Source: JBBIRG01 sp964410965 (GTDB lineage Bacteria > CLD3 > SB21 > JBBIRG01). From it: a DNA stretch of 64,000 nucleotides. Made by a program: the position numbers and the translations under genes. This document shows positions 1 to 8,846 of the stretch, piece by piece. Every line of letters starts with the position of its first letter. Position 1 is the first letter of the stretch. The notes under the pieces were generated by a model. That model searched no databases. It had not been told where the DNA came from and saw only the letters and a list, made by a program, of their open reading frames with translations. The DNA is taken from contig CAYPIY010000006.1 of assembly GCA_964410965.1 (NCBI GenBank), positions 62,001 to 126,000 of the forward strand, in the 5' to 3' direction.

Positions 1-1500
1 GATTACATCCGGGACATTCAGAACCGGGAGAACACCATTCTCAAGGATCTTCCGCTGTACAACCGCGGTAATATGTATATCAATTTCGTCGGTCCGCCGG
101 CCCGATGGCGCAAAGAGGGAAACAACCAGTGGATGCAGATTTCCGAAGGCAATATGCTAACCTACCGGAGCAGCAAATTAACGGGTGAAGTCGCGTGGCC
201 GGAGGAATTCTTCAGGGACAAAATCGTCTTTATCGGAAACGGATCTGAGTTCGTGCCGGACCGATTCGTGACGCCCTATTTCTCGGAAAACCTGGCGAAC
301 TGGATGTACGGGGCGGAAGTGCATGCCAACGCTTTTCTGACGCTGCTTCACCAGAATTTCATTTCCAAGACGCCGGTCTGGATAGTGTTTTTTATATTGC
401 TGGTTTTGACTTTTGCCATCATTCAGATCACAGTGCGGTACGGATTCCTGCTTGAGATCACATCGGTGGCCGGGATGATTTTGATCATATGGGTCATCGG
501 GTATATGCTGTTCGCGAATTACCAGCTGTGGCTGCCGGTGATGAGCATGAGTCTGGCCGTATTCATAGCGTATTTCAGCACATCGGTGTATCAGGCATTT
601 ACCGAGGAACGGAATAAAAAGCAGATTAAGTCCATGTTCGCCCGTTACGCGCCGCCTTCCTATGTGGACGAATTGTCAAAAGACCCTACGAAGCTCGAAC
701 TCGGCGGGGAGGAAAAGGAAATCAGCATTTTATTTTCCGATATTGAGGGATTCACGACGATTTCGGAAAATTTATCCCCGAAACAACTGATTGAACTTCT
801 GAATGAGTATCTTGGCGCCATGACCAACGCGATCTTCCATCAGGGCGGAACGCTGGATAAGTATATCGGAGACGCTATCGTGGCCGTATTCGGCGCGCCG
901 ATGAACCTTGACAATCATGCCCTGAAAGCCTGTTCCGCCGCGGTCGAAATGCGAAAAACCCTGGACCGGATCCGCGACGGGTGGATCCAGCGCGGTTTCC
1001 CGTCCGTCAAGGCGAGGATCGGGCTCAATACAGGCCGAGTTGTTTTCGGCAACATCGGCTCGGATATACGGTATGATTATACAGGCATCGGCGATGCGAT
1101 GAATCTGAGTTCCCGTCTCGAAGGCGCGAACAAACAGTACGGGACGTACTGCATGATCAGTGAGTTTACCTATGACCAGGTCAGGGATTCCGTTATCGTC
1201 CGTGATCTTGATTTCATTATTGTGAAAGGCAAAAGCAAACCGGTAAAAGTTTTTGAACTCATCGGGCTGAAAGACGAACCGCTGGCTGAAAACCGGAAAC
1301 AAATGCTGGCTCATTACCAGAAGGGAATTGAATTGTACCGCCATCAGCAATGGAATGACGCAATCGTAAAATTTCAGGAGGCCCTGGAATCCGTTCCGGA
1401 TGACAGTCCCTCGAAGTTATATGTACAACGGTGTCATGAATTCATTACCTCGCCTCCGGGAGCGGACTGGGACGGCACTTATCACATGACTTCAAAATAA
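1..1500 (+). CDS. CHASE2-domain class III adenylate cyclase (5' truncated)
   Basis: The reading frame is open from base 1, so the start lies outside the window; the first internal Met is at 73. The visible part begins in the extracytoplasmic CHASE2 sensor (GPPARW and FIGN segments), has about three membrane helices, and then a class III nucleotidyl cyclase domain. Metal-binding aspartates lie in FSDIEGFT and the second core motif is KYIGDAIVAVFGAP; TGIGDAMNLSSRLEGAN is typical of the fold. The C-terminus (YQKGIELYRHQQWNDAI) looks like one TPR. It should make cAMP in response to a periplasmic signal. The FecR/TPR gene downstream is a common partner of CHASE2 cyclases. Cyclase family is clear; the nucleotide product (cAMP) is inferred from family. 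Confidence 0.9.
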   Translation, partial: DYIRDIQNRENTILKDLPLYNRGNMYINFVGPPARWRKEGNNQWMQISEGNMLTYRSSKLTGEVAWPEEFFRDKIVFIGNGSEFVPDRFVTPYFSENLANWMYGAEVHANAFLTLLHQNFISKTPVWIVFFILLVLTFAIIQITVRYGFLLEITSVAGMILIIWVIGYMLFANYQLWLPVMSMSLAVFIAYFSTSVYQAFTEERNKKQIKSMFARYAPPSYVDELSKDPTKLELGGEEKEISILFSDIEGFTTISENLSPKQLIELLNEYLGAMTNAIFHQGGTLDKYIGDAIVAVFGAPMNLDNHALKACSAAVEMRKTLDRIRDGWIQRGFPSVKARIGLNTGRVVFGNIGSDIRYDYTGIGDAMNLSSRLEGANKQYGTYCMISEFTYDQVRDSVIVRDLDFIIVKGKSKPVKVFELIGLKDEPLAENRKQMLAHYQKGIELYRHQQWNDAIVKFQEALESVPDDSPSKLYVQRCHEFITSPPGADWDGTYHMTSK

Positions 1501-1503
1501 TAC

Positions 1504-1532
1504 TTGAAAATACGCCCATAAATAAATACATT
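1504..1532 (+). promoter_or_regulatory. Sigma-70-like promoter for the FecR/TPR gene
   Basis: TTGAAA (1504-1509), exactly 17 bp, TACATT (1527-1532), just after the cyclase stop codon. This leaves a leader of about 95 nt before the ATG at 1633. Confidence 0.5.
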
Positions 1533-1632
1533 AATCTGATTTACTTTTGGTGACTCGTCCGTATATATGTTTATATTTGAAAATGATTTGATAAACAATT
1601 CGCAATATATTAAATAATAAGGAGTTATTTAA

Positions 1633-2583
1633 ATGAAAACAAAAATAATGATCGCCGGGCTGGTTACCAGCTTTCTGATCGGACAGTTACTTATGGCGCA
1701 GGATGTCGCTTTTTTCTCTGCAGTGAAGGGAAAAGTTACAATTACCGACTCCAAAGGCAAACAGAAATCAGCCGACCTGAAAACAAAAATATTTGAAGGT
1801 GATAAAGTCGCGACCGGATCGAACGGAAGCGTTACCATCATGTTTTATACCGGTAAAGAAGTTGTTCTCGGAAACAATAAGACATACAGCGTTAAGTCCA
1901 AACAGGAAGAAAATTCTTTCCTTTCCGGACTGTACAGTTCACTTTCAGGAATGCTGTGGGGTGAAAGTTCCGGAACATCGGTCGCCGGAGCGACCCGTGC
2001 ATGGGCTGGCGATGCAAACCGAATGATTACCGCAACCTATCCTTCCGAAACAAAAATCATTGAACCGGAGCCTGTTTTCAAGTGGGTCGATCACAGAAAA
2101 AACGCCGGAAATGATTATACCATTCAGATCAAGAGCGAAACCACTGATTTCAACTATGAAATAACCGTATCCGGAGTTACAGAAGTGGTATATCCAAAAA
2201 CTGCTCCGAGACTGAAACAATCAGAACAGTACAAATGGACTGTCAAGGATTCGAAAGGCACTGAGAAAAGCCCCGATGTAGGTTTTTCACTGATCGGCGA
2301 TGAAGACAAAACAACTATGGAAGATGACCTCAAGGAAATTCTTAAGGTTTGTAACGGCGATAACACGAATCCTCAATGGTACCTTCTGACCGCAGCCCTT
2401 TATCGTGATTATGGTCTGATGAAACAGGCGGAAAACTCAATCCTCGCTCTGATCGCACTGAAACCCAACATGGCGCAGGCCCACATCATGCTTGCGACGC
2501 TGTATAAGGAAACTGGCCGTCTGGAAGAGGCTAAAATCGCGGAGGATACAGCGAGAAAGATCACTGAATCCGAAAAAAAGTAA
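1633..2583 (+). CDS. Exported FecR-domain protein with C-terminal TPRs
   Basis: 316 aa. Starts at ATG 1633 behind a good AAGGAG. An N-terminal signal peptide (hydrophobic core, cleavage near LLMAQ) is followed by a FecR-like beta domain at about residues 25-90 (VKGKVTITD, then IFEGDKVATGSNG), a middle beta-rich domain, and two TPR-like helical hairpins in the last 80 residues (LLTAALYRDYGLMKQAEN and ATLYKETGRLEEAK). Probably a periplasmic scaffold or sensor. It follows the CHASE2 cyclase, so a joint role in envelope sensing is likely but unproven. FecR-fold assignment is by pattern; the ligand is unknown. Confidence 0.75.
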   Translation: MKTKIMIAGLVTSFLIGQLLMAQDVAFFSAVKGKVTITDSKGKQKSADLKTKIFEGDKVATGSNGSVTIMFYTGKEVVLGNNKTYSVKSKQEENSFLSGLYSSLSGMLWGESSGTSVAGATRAWAGDANRMITATYPSETKIIEPEPVFKWVDHRKNAGNDYTIQIKSETTDFNYEITVSGVTEVVYPKTAPRLKQSEQYKWTVKDSKGTEKSPDVGFSLIGDEDKTTMEDDLKEILKVCNGDNTNPQWYLLTAALYRDYGLMKQAENSILALIALKPNMAQAHIMLATLYKETGRLEEAKIAEDTARKITESEKK

Positions 2584-2615
2584 GTTGGCTTAAAAAGCTG
2601 TTTAAGAAGAAACAC

Positions 2616-2645
2616 AAAAAAACCCGCCGTTGAGCGGGTTTTTTT
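2616..2645 (+). terminator. Rho-independent terminator after the FecR/TPR gene
   Basis: Twelve-pair stem (AAAAAACCCGC side 2616-2627, GCGGGTTTTTT side 2634-2645) with loop CGTTGA; the T-run is the end of the stem. Confidence 0.9.
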
Positions 2646-2701
2646 ACATGTTTTTTAGATTCACCCGTTTATCGGTTTAAAGAAAATTTAAATCTTTTAT
2701 C

Positions 2702-2730
2702 TTGACTTCATGCTTTTTGATTGTTATATT
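2702..2730 (+). promoter_or_regulatory. Sigma-70-like promoter for the efflux operon
   Basis: TTGACT (2702-2707), 17 bp, TATATT (2725-2730), 48 bp before the tetR start. The TetR protein probably binds near here, but I see no clear long palindrome. Confidence 0.65.
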
Positions 2731-2777
2731 TAATTGAAAAATTAAATAGAATTATAAAATCATTAAATTAATTTATA

Positions 2778-3392
2778 ATGCAAGATAAACAAGAACTTAG
2801 TTCTGAACAACAAATCCTTGAAGCCGCAAAAACGGTATTTCAGAAAAAGGGATTTGACGGCGCCCGAATGTCGGATATCGCAAAGGAAGCCGGGATTAAT
2901 CAGGCGTTATTGCATTATTATTACCGGAGCAAGGACAAGCTTTTTCAGGCGGTTTTCAAAATCGCTGTGCTGACTTTATTTCCAAATATCATCCGGATTT
3001 TTAATACCGAAAAACCGCTAGAATTGAAAATCGAGGAATTCATCAATAAATATTTTGATCTTCTGCTTCAATTTCCGTTCCTCCCCGGTTTTATCATGCA
3101 TGAAATGTCAGCCCATCCGGAACGGATCAGGGAATTTTTTTCATCTCATCAGTTATTGCGGCCTCAAAAGCTGATACAGCAATATCAGGAAGGCGTTGCT
3201 TCAGGCAAGTTTCTTCCTACCGATCCGGAACAGTTTTTTGTCAATCTGATCGCTTTGTGCGTTTTTCCTTTCGCCGCAAAACCGATTATTCAGACCGCGC
3301 TGAGCAAATCCGATGAAGAATACAGGATTTTTCTCCAGCAGAGAAAAGTTCATTTAATGGAATTCATTTTAAACGGGATGTTAAAAAAATGA
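2778..3392 (+). CDS. TetR-family transcriptional regulator
   Basis: 204 aa. N-terminal TetR helix-turn-helix at about residues 10-55: ILEAAKTVFQKKGFDGARM, then DIAKEAGINQALLHYYYRSK, with the usual Y-x-x-K end. The C-terminal ligand-binding domain is divergent, as usual. There is no clear Shine-Dalgarno before ATG 2778; the leader is AT-rich. It is the first gene of the exporter operon and overlaps tolC by ATGA, so it is most likely an autoregulatory repressor of the pump. The layout resembles the E. coli cecR-ybhGFSR locus. Confidence 0.9.
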   Translation: MQDKQELSSEQQILEAAKTVFQKKGFDGARMSDIAKEAGINQALLHYYYRSKDKLFQAVFKIAVLTLFPNIIRIFNTEKPLELKIEEFINKYFDLLLQFPFLPGFIMHEMSAHPERIREFFSSHQLLRPQKLIQQYQEGVASGKFLPTDPEQFFVNLIALCVFPFAAKPIIQTALSKSDEEYRIFLQQRKVHLMEFILNGMLKK

Positions 3393-4639
3393 ACGCATTG
3401 TTTTTTCTTTTATTTGCTGTCCTGCCGGGTGCGGACAGTCTGTCACTCGAACAATGCTATGAGGAAGCCCTGCGGATGCATCCGTATCAGGAGCAGATTC
3501 AGACACAGGAGAACATCGCCGGGTTGAAAATCAGGAATCTGAACGCGCGGTATTACCCGGAGCTGACCCTGACGGCGCAGGGAAGTTACCAGTCGCAGGT
3601 CATGGAATTATCGTTACCCTTTCCGGGATTTACCCCGCCTCAGCCCAAGAAAGATTCTTATCAGGCGTCGCTCCTCGTCAACCAGCTGATTTACGATTTC
3701 GGCCAGACGTCAAAACAAAAATCGCTGGAATCCGCGCAGAAAGATTATGACATTCAGTCGGCACGGGTGGAAATGTATAAAATCCGGCAGTCGGTGAACG
3801 ACGCATATTTCGGCGTACTTAATCTGCAGCAAAGAGAAAAATCCCTGAAACTTTTGGAAGAGGACGTAACGGCGAAATACAATTTCATGAAAACCAAAGT
3901 TCTGAACGGAACCGCGCTTCCCGGCAGTCAGGACATTCTCGAAGCCGAACTGATCAAAATAAGGCAATCCCTGACAGAGAACCGGATACTTAGGAAATCA
4001 TCGCTGAAGACCCTCGGGGAACTGCTGAGCCGTTCACTGGATGAAACCACACGATTGTCCATGCCCGAAGATTATTGGCGTACGGAAAAAACAAATATAC
4101 GTAAACGCCCGGAATACGCAGCTTTTGAACTCTCCCGGAACCGTCTGAATCAAAGCATAAACCTGAATAACACCAAATACCTTCCGAGAATTTATGGATT
4201 TGGTCAGTTTTCATACGCCCGGCCGGGCCTTAATTATTTCAGCGAACAATTTCAGGAATATTATATTGTCGGCGTGAAGGCCAGCTGGAATTTCTGGAAC
4301 TGGAACACGAACAAACGCGAAAAAGAGATTCTCCTGCATCAGCAAAAACTGATCAATGCACAGGAAAAATATTTCACGCAGAACCTGAATATCGCCGTAA
4401 CCCGGTTTGAAGGGGAGATCGAAAAACTGGAAGAACTGATCAAAATGGATCAGGAGATCATTTCCCTGCGGCGGAAAATCACGAAACAGGCATCCATTCA
4501 GCTGGATAACGGTGTGATCACATCTACGGAATACTTAACCGAACTGAACGCCGAACATCAGGCGGCGCTGAACATGGAAATTCATAAGATCCAGCTGATC
4601 CAGGCAAAAATCAATCACCGTACAACCACAGGAGAATGA
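3389..4639 (+). CDS. TolC-type outer membrane efflux protein
   Basis: 416 aa. A short signal peptide (LLFAVLPGADS) is followed by SLEQCYEEALRMHP, the typical start of an outer-membrane efflux protein repeat. Two long alpha-helical repeats follow (about 25-200 and 225-400) with beta segments such as ASLLVNQLIYDFGQTS and GVKASWNFWNWN. This forms the outer-membrane duct of the tripartite exporter. Its start overlaps the tetR stop (ATGA) and its stop overlaps the next start, which indicates tight translational coupling. Confidence 0.9.
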   Translation: MNALFFLLFAVLPGADSLSLEQCYEEALRMHPYQEQIQTQENIAGLKIRNLNARYYPELTLTAQGSYQSQVMELSLPFPGFTPPQPKKDSYQASLLVNQLIYDFGQTSKQKSLESAQKDYDIQSARVEMYKIRQSVNDAYFGVLNLQQREKSLKLLEEDVTAKYNFMKTKVLNGTALPGSQDILEAELIKIRQSLTENRILRKSSLKTLGELLSRSLDETTRLSMPEDYWRTEKTNIRKRPEYAAFELSRNRLNQSINLNNTKYLPRIYGFGQFSYARPGLNYFSEQFQEYYIVGVKASWNFWNWNTNKREKEILLHQQKLINAQEKYFTQNLNIAVTRFEGEIEKLEELIKMDQEIISLRRKITKQASIQLDNGVITSTEYLTELNAEHQAALNMEIHKIQLIQAKINHRTTTGE

Positions 4640-5595
4640 TAATGATAAACGGGAATCTGAAAAATTTATGCAAGCTTCACTTTTCGAATGCGTTCGGGCT
4701 GAAGAGGTTTTCTGGATTGAATATCATATTTATGTTAACGGTCATTGCCGGATGTTCCGGTAATAATAATAAGTCGGATGCGTACGGCAATTTCGAGGCG
4801 ACGGAAATTATCGTGTCAGCGGAAGGTAATGGCAAGCTGATCGAATTTGACATCACGGAGGGTGCTGTCGTTGAGAAATCAGCGTTGGTCGGATATATTG
4901 ATACGGTTCAACTGTCGCTGAAACGAGATCAACTCAAAGCGACGCGGCGAACGATCAGTTCGAAGTTTCAAAACGTCATCTCGCAGATCGATATTCTGAA
5001 AGAACAGCTGAAAATCGCCACTACAGAAAAGCAGCGCATCGAGAGCTTGTTTGCGCAAAATGCGGCTACCAAGAAGCAAGTTGATGACATTAACGGGCAG
5101 GTCAAAGTCATAGAAAAACAAATCCTGTCGATTGAGGTGCAGAACAGCGGAATAATCAGCGAAGTGCAGTCCATTGACGCGCAGCTTGAGCAGATAAACG
5201 ACCAGATCCGGAAATGCATGATCATGAATCCCGTCCGGGGAACGGTCCTGAACAAGTTCGCTGAAGCCCATGAAATAACCGCGTACGGCAAGCCACTGTA
5301 CAAAATCGCCGATTTAGAGACCATGTTTCTTCGTGTATATATTGACGGTGATCAGCTGCCGCATATTCATATCGGTCAGATAGTCCAGGTGCTGATCGAT
5401 CAGGACAAAGACCGCAATCAGACGCTCGAAGGCGAAGTCAGCTGGATTTCTTCCAAAGCGGAATTTACGCCCAAAATCATACAGACAAAAGAGGAACGGG
5501 TCAATATGGTCTACGCCGTCAAAATCCGGATCATGAATGACGGCAGGCTCAAAATAGGAATGCCCGGTGAAATTAATTTTCTGATGCCAAAATGA
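4636..5595 (+). CDS. HlyD/YbhG-like membrane fusion lipoprotein
   Basis: 319 aa periplasmic adaptor. A hydrophobic stretch ends in VIAGC, a lipobox, so it is probably anchored as a lipoprotein after a rather long N-region of about 25 residues. A lipoyl-like half (FEATEIIVSAEGNGKL) is followed by a long coiled-coil hairpin (about 90-195) and the second lipoyl/beta-barrel part (GTVLNKFAEAHEITAYG). ATG 4636 overlaps the tolC stop; ATG 4642 is an alternative. It links the ABC permeases to the TolC protein. Confidence 0.88.
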   Translation: MIMINGNLKNLCKLHFSNAFGLKRFSGLNIIFMLTVIAGCSGNNNKSDAYGNFEATEIIVSAEGNGKLIEFDITEGAVVEKSALVGYIDTVQLSLKRDQLKATRRTISSKFQNVISQIDILKEQLKIATTEKQRIESLFAQNAATKKQVDDINGQVKVIEKQILSIEVQNSGIISEVQSIDAQLEQINDQIRKCMIMNPVRGTVLNKFAEAHEITAYGKPLYKIADLETMFLRVYIDGDQLPHIHIGQIVQVLIDQDKDRNQTLEGEVSWISSKAEFTPKIIQTKEERVNMVYAVKIRIMNDGRLKIGMPGEINFLMPK

Positions 5596-5605
5596 AATAA
5601 ACTTT

Positions 5606-6529
5606 ATGCCCGCTGTTAGTGTTGACAATCTTTCCAGGAATTATGGTTCGGTCATAGCCATCGACCGCGTATCCTTCACAGTCAATGAAGCAGAGCTTTT
5701 CGGGTTTGTAGGGCCTGATGGTGCGGGAAAAACAACTCTTTTCAGAATCCTGACATCATTGCTTCTTCCGGACAGCGGGTCAGCGTCCGTGATCGGACTG
5801 GATGTGATCAATGATTACAAAGAACTCCGAAAAAAAATCGGATATATGCCCGGCCGGTTTTCGTTGTATCAGGACTTGAGCGTGGAGGAGAACCTGACTT
5901 TCTTTGCGACAATTTTTGGAACCACAATAGAGGAAAACTATAATCTGATACGTGATATTTATGTTCAGCTGGAACCTTTTAAAGACCGGAGAGCCGGAAA
6001 ATTATCAGGCGGGATGAAACAAAAACTGGCTTTATGCTGTGCGCTGATCCATAAACCGGCCATCCTGTTTCTCGACGAGCCGACAACAGGCGTTGACGCT
6101 GTATCGAGAAAAGAATTATGGGAAATGCTGAAACGCCTTCAGAAATCCGGCATCTCGATCCTGGTGTCCACACCCTATATGGATGAGGCGGTCCTGTGCG
6201 ACCGTGTGGCGCTGATCCAGAACGGGAAAATCATGGACATTGAAACCCCCGGCAAGATTATCGGCCGGTTTGATAAACCCTTGTTTGCGGTCAAATCAGC
6301 GAATACATACCGGCTTATTGAATCATTGAAATCTTTTGAATACACCCATGCGGTTTATCCGTTCGGTGAGTTTTTGCATTACATTGACCGGCGCCCGGAT
6401 TTTTCACAGGAAGATCTGCTCAATTTTCTGCACGGAAAGGAAATTACGGATGCGCAAATCCTGCGGGCCGAACCGAATATTGAAGATTGTTTTATGGAAC
6501 TGATGAGGCATGCGAATGGCGAAGAATGA
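5606..6529 (+). CDS. ABC exporter ATPase, first of a pair
   Basis: 307 aa. Walker A GPDGAGKTT, signature LSGGMKQK, Walker B ILFLDEPTTGVD. The switch-histidine position reads STPYMDEA, so the H-loop His appears to be replaced by Pro. Together with the next gene it corresponds to the two halves of the fused E. coli protein YbhF. Its signature motif is intact, so it should complete the canonical site of the partner subunit, while its own site is degenerate. Overlaps the next gene by 20 bp. Confidence 0.9.
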   Translation: MPAVSVDNLSRNYGSVIAIDRVSFTVNEAELFGFVGPDGAGKTTLFRILTSLLLPDSGSASVIGLDVINDYKELRKKIGYMPGRFSLYQDLSVEENLTFFATIFGTTIEENYNLIRDIYVQLEPFKDRRAGKLSGGMKQKLALCCALIHKPAILFLDEPTTGVDAVSRKELWEMLKRLQKSGISILVSTPYMDEAVLCDRVALIQNGKIMDIETPGKIIGRFDKPLFAVKSANTYRLIESLKSFEYTHAVYPFGEFLHYIDRRPDFSQEDLLNFLHGKEITDAQILRAEPNIEDCFMELMRHANGEE

Positions 6530-7268
6530 CGGATTAGTCATACAGGCCGGAAATCTGACGAAACGGTTCGGCGATTTTACGGCGGTCAAGGCGATATCCT
6601 TTGATGTGAAACGCGGGGAAATATTCGGGTTTCTCGGGGCGAACGGCGCCGGAAAAACCACGGCCATACGCATGCTGACAGGATTGCTCAGCCCGACTTC
6701 CGGATCGGCCAGTGTTGCCGGGTATGACGTGTACAGGCAGTCCGAAATGATCAAGAAAAACATCGGGTACATGAGCCAGAGGTTTTCGCTGTATGAGGAT
6801 CTCACGGTTTATGAAAATATACGATTTTACGGAGGTATCTACGGTTTATCCGATAAACAAATCAGGGAAAAATCAGACCGCCTTATCGGGAAACTCGGAC
6901 TGGCAAACGCGCGGAACACGTGCATCTCCTCTCTGCCGCTGGGATGGAAGCAAAAGCTTGCTTTTTCTGTCGCAGTCCTTCACGATCCGGCGATCGTGTT
7001 TCTCGACGAACCCACCGGTGGTGTCGATCCTATTACGCGGCGGCAGTTCTGGAACCTGATCTACGAAGCCGCGCATAACGGGATCACAGCATTTGTCACA
7101 ACCCACTACATGGATGAAGCCGAATACTGCGACCGCGTTTCCATTATGGTCGACGGGCGCATCGACGCATTAGATTCGCCGGCCAATCTGAAACGGCAGT
7201 TTATGGCGGAAACGATGAATGAGGTATTCCTGCGTCTCGCCCGTAATCAGGCAGCGGAGAAGTTATGA
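6510..7268 (+). CDS. ABC exporter ATPase, second of a pair
   Basis: 252 aa. Walker A GANGAGKTT, Walker B IVFLDEPTGGVD, switch His in TTHYMDEAEYCD. The signature region reads SLPLGWKQKLA instead of LSGGQ, so this subunit has a degenerate signature but an intact catalytic core. It complements the first ATPase to make one good and one poor ATP site. ATG 6510 is used; ATG 6516 is equally possible. The stop overlaps the next gene by 4 bp. Confidence 0.9.
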   Translation: MRMAKNDGLVIQAGNLTKRFGDFTAVKAISFDVKRGEIFGFLGANGAGKTTAIRMLTGLLSPTSGSASVAGYDVYRQSEMIKKNIGYMSQRFSLYEDLTVYENIRFYGGIYGLSDKQIREKSDRLIGKLGLANARNTCISSLPLGWKQKLAFSVAVLHDPAIVFLDEPTGGVDPITRRQFWNLIYEAAHNGITAFVTTHYMDEAEYCDRVSIMVDGRIDALDSPANLKRQFMAETMNEVFLRLARNQAAEKL

Positions 7269-8371
7269 AGAAGTTCATGGGATTTGTCATCAAGGAATTC
7301 CGGCACATTCTCCGCGATATACGGACCATGTTGATTCTGTTCGGGATGCCGGTCATCCAGCTCATTTTGTTCGGCTACGCCATCCGCAATGAAATCACGG
7401 ATGTGAAAATCGCCGTTCTCGACCGGGCTGACGATTACATGAGCCGCGAACTGGCCGACAAACTGCTTTCATCAGATTATTTCATTTTGATAGACCGGCT
7501 GAACGACGAATCGGAAATCGAACGCGCGTTCCGGTCGGGGCGGATCAAGGAAGCGATCGTCATCGAGCCGCAGTTTACCTCACGCATTCTGCGAGAGGGA
7601 AAAGGAAACGTGCAGATCATCGCCGATGCATCCGATCCGAACATGGCGCAGATGATGATCGCTTATACATCATCCATCATTCAGGATTATCAGCTCAGTA
7701 TAAGTCAGGCACGGTCGGTCCCGAAACTCGTCGTTCCTGAAATTAAAATGCTGTACAATCCGGAGATGAAGAGCGTTTTCTTTTTTGTACCGGGTATCAT
7801 TGTCATTCTTCTGACGCTGATATGCGCGCTCATGACCTCGATCACCATCACCCGCGAAAAGGAATTAGGTACCATGGAAGTGCTCCTGGTTTCGCCGCTG
7901 AAACCGATTCAGATTATCACCGGCAAGGTCATTCCATACGTGTTTCTATCGCTGATCAATACAACCACCATTTTAGTCATTGCCCGGTACGTATTTGGCG
8001 TTCCTTTTGCCGGCAGCTATGTCCTGTTTTACACCGAGGCGTTATTGTTTATTGTGACGGCTCTTTCGCTTGGGATATTGATCTCAACCATCAGCAACAG
8101 TCAGCAGGTCGCGATGATGGCGTCGCTCGCGGGACTGATGCTGCCGGTGATCATGCTTTCGGGATTCGTGTTTCCTGTAACTAGCATGCCCTGGCCTCTC
8201 CAATGGTTAAGCGATATCGTCCCGGCCAAATGGTTTCTGACCATCGTCAAGGGCATTATGCTGAAGGGTGTCGGATTCGAATATCTGTGGAAAGAAACAT
8301 TAATTTTAATCGGCATGACGCTGTTTCTGCTGGCACTTAGCGCGAAGAAGTTCAAAATCAGATTGCAATAA
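7265..8371 (+). CDS. ABC-2 type exporter permease (YbhS/YbhR-like), first
   Basis: 368 aa. One N-terminal helix (MLILFGMPVIQLILFGYAI), a large extracytoplasmic domain at about 45-170, then five C-terminal helices, the standard ABC-2 layout. The coupling segment TREKELGTMEVLLVSPLKP is typical of the YbhS/YbhR/YhhJ group. Starts inside the ATPase gene (ATGA-type overlap). The second permease of the pair begins 475 bp downstream, beyond an inserted GxxExxY gene. Confidence 0.9.
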   Translation: MKKFMGFVIKEFRHILRDIRTMLILFGMPVIQLILFGYAIRNEITDVKIAVLDRADDYMSRELADKLLSSDYFILIDRLNDESEIERAFRSGRIKEAIVIEPQFTSRILREGKGNVQIIADASDPNMAQMMIAYTSSIIQDYQLSISQARSVPKLVVPEIKMLYNPEMKSVFFFVPGIIVILLTLICALMTSITITREKELGTMEVLLVSPLKPIQIITGKVIPYVFLSLINTTTILVIARYVFGVPFAGSYVLFYTEALLFIVTALSLGILISTISNSQQVAMMASLAGLMLPVIMLSGFVFPVTSMPWPLQWLSDIVPAKWFLTIVKGIMLKGVGFEYLWKETLILIGMTLFLLALSAKKFKIRLQ

Positions 8372-8376
8372 TCAAT

Positions 8377-8406
8377 CCACAGAGATCACAGAGAACACAG
8401 AGAAAA
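8377..8406 (+). repeat. Left terminal repeat of the GxxExxY element
   Basis: Three 9-bp units: CCACAGAGA, TCACAGAGA, ACACAGAGA. Its reverse complement matches the repeat at 8803-8832 in about 22 of 30 positions. It starts 6 bp after the permease stop. Confidence 0.75.
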
Positions 8407-8416
8407 AGGAAAAAAG

Positions 8417-8788
8417 ATGACGAATAACGAATTTTCAGAAAAAAATATAGGGTGTGCGATAACCGTACCTAAAATCTTAGGTCCGGCTTTCATGGAACCG
8501 GCTAATGAAGAATGTCTGTGTCATGAAATGTATTTAAACAATCTGAAATTTGAACGGCAAAAACCGTTGCCGCTGATTTACAAAGATGTCAGACTTGATT
8601 GCGGTTACAAAATTGAATTGCTGGTCCAAAATAAAATTATTGATGTAATTAAAACCGTTGATAAGATAAATGATGTTCATTTAGCGCAGGTATTGACATA
8701 TCTCAAACTGATAAAATGTTCCGTTGGTTTGATTTTAAACATTAATGTCAGACAACCGATCAGAGGAATCAAACGGGTTATTTTATGA
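8417..8788 (+). CDS. GxxExxY family protein
   Basis: 123 aa. Starts at ATG 8417 behind AAGGA. Family features: the N-terminal GPAFMEPANEECLCHEM stretch (a variant of GxxExxY), then FERQKPLPLIYKDVRLDCGY, IELLVQNKIIDVIKTVDKI, and LAQVLTYLKLIKCSVGLILN. The name-giving motif is partly lost here: the Glu-x-x-Tyr positions read EPANEE. The function of the family is not established; the D...E/K pattern suggests a small nuclease-like fold, which is my inference. The gene lies between inverted 9-bp-periodic repeats in the middle of an exporter operon and looks like cargo of a small mobile element. Confidence 0.85.
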   Translation: MTNNEFSEKNIGCAITVPKILGPAFMEPANEECLCHEMYLNNLKFERQKPLPLIYKDVRLDCGYKIELLVQNKIIDVIKTVDKINDVHLAQVLTYLKLIKCSVGLILNINVRQPIRGIKRVIL

Positions 8789-8802
8789 AATTATTCAAAA
8801 AA

Positions 8803-8832
8803 TCTCTGTGCTCTCTGCGGGTTCCGTGGTTA
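8803..8832 (-). repeat. Right terminal repeat of the GxxExxY element
   Basis: Read on the minus strand the units are CCACGGAAC, CCGCAGAGA, GCACAGAGA, an inverted partner of the repeat at 8377-8406. The last eight bases of the aligned 30 are identical. Confidence 0.75.
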
Positions 8833-8846
8833 AAACGAATTCCGAT

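Noticed and set aside
8745..8846. N-terminal extension of the second exporter permease
   Set aside because: These codons only translate the end of the GxxExxY gene and the right repeat; the protein aligns with its paralogue from 8847 on.
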